Below the pieces are notes generated by a model. That model had not been told where the DNA came from. It did not search any database and saw only the letters and a program-made list of their open reading frames with translations. Source: Spirochaetota bacterium (lineage in GTDB: Bacteria; Spirochaetota; UBA4802; JAFGJZ01). Taken from it: a stretch of DNA of 36,399 nucleotides. Made by a program: the position numbers and the translations under genes. Of this stretch, positions 34,950 to 36,399 are shown one piece after another (position 1 is the stretch's first letter; each line of letters begins with the position of its first letter). The stretch spans positions 1 through 36,399 of the forward strand of contig JAFGJZ010000072.1 of NCBI GenBank assembly GCA_016928815.1, given 5' to 3'.

Positions 34950-35561
34950 ATGAATCTAGCTGCTGAAAAAAGAACACTTGTCGGGAAAAACAACAACAAT
35001 AGATTAAGAAATTCAGGTATGATTCCTGCTGTTGTTTATTCTCATGGAAAGTCTGAAAATATTCAGGTTTTACAGAAATCGTTTAATGAACTTTTTAAAG
35101 GACATATCTCTGAAAGTCAGATCATTCAGATTGATTTACAGGGGGAGTCTTTGGATGTTTTTGTAAAGGACTATCAGAAAAATCCTGTTACAGATGCAAT
35201 AGAACATCTTGATTTTTTTAAAGTAACTAAAGGTGAGACCATTCGTACGAAAATTGAACTTCATACTGTTGGTGTCGCACCGGGTGTTAAAGCAGGCGGT
35301 ATTTTTGAGCTGCTTGAAAGAGAACTTTCAATAGAGATTTTACCAAGAGATTTAAAACCGACACTTGATGTGGATATTTCCGGTCTTCAAATAGGTGATA
35401 GTCTGCATATTAAGGATCTTAAGGGACCTGAGTCAATGGTTTTTCTTGCTGATCCTGATCATGTTGTTGCACATTGTATTGGTGCACGGGCAGAACTTAG
35501 TCTTGATACTGAGACGGCAGCAGCTGTAGCAGGAGAAGAGGGAGAAACTGCAGGGGAATAA
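34950..35561 (+). CDS. rplY: Ribosomal protein L25 / Ctc
   Basis: Long-form L25 (TL5/Ctc type), 203 residues, binding 5S rRNA. The N-terminal L25 domain is about 1-90 (LAAEKRTLVGKNNNNRLR, MIPAVVYSHGK, and the EHLDFFKV motif), followed by the TL5 beta domain (about 95-180: GVAPGVKAGGIFELLERELSI, DLKPTLDVDISGLQIGDSLHI). The final ~20 residues are acidic and Ala/Glu-rich, a common variable tail. GAGAGG precedes the ATG. 82 bases separate it from prs; I see no convincing promoter there. Confidence 0.95.
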   Translation: MNLAAEKRTLVGKNNNNRLRNSGMIPAVVYSHGKSENIQVLQKSFNELFKGHISESQIIQIDLQGESLDVFVKDYQKNPVTDAIEHLDFFKVTKGETIRTKIELHTVGVAPGVKAGGIFELLERELSIEILPRDLKPTLDVDISGLQIGDSLHIKDLKGPESMVFLADPDHVVAHCIGARAELSLDTETAAAVAGEEGETAGE

Positions 35562-35663
35562 TTCCCTTTCAATTTTTCTTTCATCTTTTTAGTTTTCGCA
35601 ATTTTTCTTTTGCAAAAAATAAAAATTCGTGTAAAATACTTAAAAGAAGAAAGGAGCAGGTTT

Positions 35664-36272
35664 TTGAAATTAATAGTCGGATTTGGAAATCCAGGTGATA
35701 AACATATTAATAACCGCCAGAATATCGGTTTTAAGGTTATTGATATTTTGGCTAATAATGCAAATATTGATGTTCGCATTAAGAAAAAGAAGTCAATTAT
35801 CGGCCGTGGAAAAATCGAAAATGAAGATATTGTTCTTTTAAAGCCGCAGACTTTTGTGAATCTTATCGGAGAGTCAGTATTATATATTGCTTCATTTTTG
35901 AGAATAGATGTTAAGGATATTATCTGTATTTTTGAAGATTCTACTTTAGAAATAGGTGATTTGCGGATTGATTATATGCTGTCACAGAATACTCATGACG
36001 GCGTCAAATCAATGGCAAAAGCTTTAAAATCGGACCGGTTTGCGAAAGTCAGAATTGGTGTCGGTCAGCCTGCAAAAGGCGAAAAAATGAAGCGTTATCT
36101 ATTAAAGGATTTTACGGATGATGAGAAACTTATTCTTATTGATGTACTGAATAAGTCAGAACTTGCTGTTCTTGATTTAATTGATAAGGATATAGAGGTT
36201 GTTCAGAATAAATATAACCCGGAAGGCGCTCCTAAAATTGAAAAAAGAATAGTCAGATTGAGAAAAATATAA
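35664..36272 (+). CDS. pth: Pth-family protein with altered active site
   Basis: A 202-residue member of the bacterial peptidyl-tRNA hydrolase family, which normally frees tRNA from stalled peptidyl-tRNA. The TTG at 35664 is chosen for AAGGAG seven bases upstream and the family N-terminus LKLIVGFGNPG; the frame is open for 18 more codons upstream. Compared with E. coli Pth by hand, N10 and N68 are kept (N9, N66) and H113 is kept (H111), but the catalytic H20 is Gln (NRQN, Q19), H92 is Phe, D93 is Glu (E91), N114 is Asp (D112), and the glycine-rich loop before H113 is replaced by MLSQNT. The segment aligns without gaps, so this is not a frameshift. It is in the usual pth position, and whether it still hydrolyses peptidyl-tRNA is uncertain. 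Confidence 0.85.
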   Translation: MKLIVGFGNPGDKHINNRQNIGFKVIDILANNANIDVRIKKKKSIIGRGKIENEDIVLLKPQTFVNLIGESVLYIASFLRIDVKDIICIFEDSTLEIGDLRIDYMLSQNTHDGVKSMAKALKSDRFAKVRIGVGQPAKGEKMKRYLLKDFTDDEKLILIDVLNKSELAVLDLIDKDIEVVQNKYNPEGAPKIEKRIVRLRKI

Positions 36273-36294
36273 ACTTTTAATGAGTCTTGTAATT

Positions 36295-36323
36295 AAAATC
36301 CCGGGTTTGCCGGGATTTTTTTT
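36295..36323 (+). terminator. Terminator after pth
   Basis: AAAATCCCGG, loop GTTTG, CCGGGATTTT and an 8-base T-run form a 10-bp hairpin 22 bases after the stop. It ends the housekeeping operon and directly precedes a group II intron. Confidence 0.93.
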
Positions 36324-36324
36324 G

Positions 36325-36399
36325 GTGCGCCCGGCATGGGTGCACACTTGACGGTGAAAGTCCGTTATGGAGGCTGATAGCGCCAACCATTAGCTGAAG
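36325..36399 (+). mobile_element. Group II intron, 5' end (class IIC-like), cut by window edge
   Basis: The last 75 bases begin GTGCGCCCGGCATGGGTGCA, which nearly repeats the 5' end of the Oceanobacillus group IIC intron (GTGTGCCCGGCATGGGTGCA). An 8-bp hairpin GTGCGCCC / GGGTGCAC opens domain I, then GGTGAAAGTCC and AGGC...TTAGCTGAAG follow as in that intron. It lies immediately after an intrinsic terminator, the insertion habit of class IIC introns. The reverse transcriptase and the 3' end are beyond the window, so activity is unknown. Confidence 0.85.

Noticed and set aside
35610..35663. N-terminal extension of the pth-like gene by 18 codons
   Set aside because: The family begins at KLIVG, and the TTG at 35664 has a perfect Shine-Dalgarno while the upstream ATG-like start has none.

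Overview
The window is AT-rich, densely coded bacterial DNA that reads as a chromosomal segment from a member of the Spirochaetota. The clearest marker is a FlaB-type core flagellin at 22754-23602, with the spirochaete N-terminus and the internal SMWFHMGPN block. Supporting signs are a LIC11966-like surface protein, many secreted lipoproteins and the FlaB leader. I cannot name a genus. No complete mobile element, CRISPR array or rRNA is present. There is one tRNA, and the 5' end of a group II intron is cut by the right edge.

Layout. 38-3657 (minus): a periplasmic binding-protein-like protein, a membrane GAF/SpoIIE phosphatase and a PhnP-like metallo-hydrolase. 3750-8040 (plus): an unknown protein, then an envelope cassette (DUF4349 lipoprotein, a smaller DUF4349-like secreted protein, a lipoprotein, a secreted ankyrin protein) ending in a stand-alone YqfO/NIF3-insert domain. 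8292-10305: GTP-type PEP carboxykinase with promoter candidate and terminator, then a small two-repeat protein. 10862-13636 (minus): leuB and a large glycosyltransferase-like protein. 13828-16158: lgt, a mini-DnaJ and convergent lepB, which places lipoprotein modification and signal peptide cleavage side by side. 16316-20567: a tandem ribbon-helix-helix-like protein, TtcA-like thiolase, CheY, a cyclic-nucleotide-binding protein, a fRMsr-like GAF protein and an App1-like phosphatase. 20714-26491: a GNAT-histidine kinase fusion, flaB and penicillin-binding protein 1A. 26504-32060 (minus): a paralogue of the ribbon-helix-helix-like protein, a LIC11966-like protein with a Prc-type protease, then a lipoprotein-gatC-pyrK operon. 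32180-36272: the housekeeping run ispE, tRNA-Gln, glmU (uridylyltransferase half only), prs, rplY and a pth-like gene.

Most notable points. (1) The gene in the pth position has lost the catalytic His and changed other active-site residues. (2) A group II intron with class IIC-like 5' sequence begins directly after the terminator of that gene. (3) The flaB leader has a hairpin presenting GGA in its loop just before a strong Shine-Dalgarno, as expected for CsrA control. (4) Two dispersed paralogues appear to carry two ribbon-helix-helix modules each. (5) A GNAT domain is fused to a histidine-kinase core. (6) A fRMsr-like protein lacks two of the three redox cysteines. (7) The tRNA-Gln has A1-U72 and G37, and its first two bases are shared with the ispE stop codon.

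All calls are from reading the sequence and remembered family motifs; no searches were run. No gene-free stretch exceeds about 270 bases.
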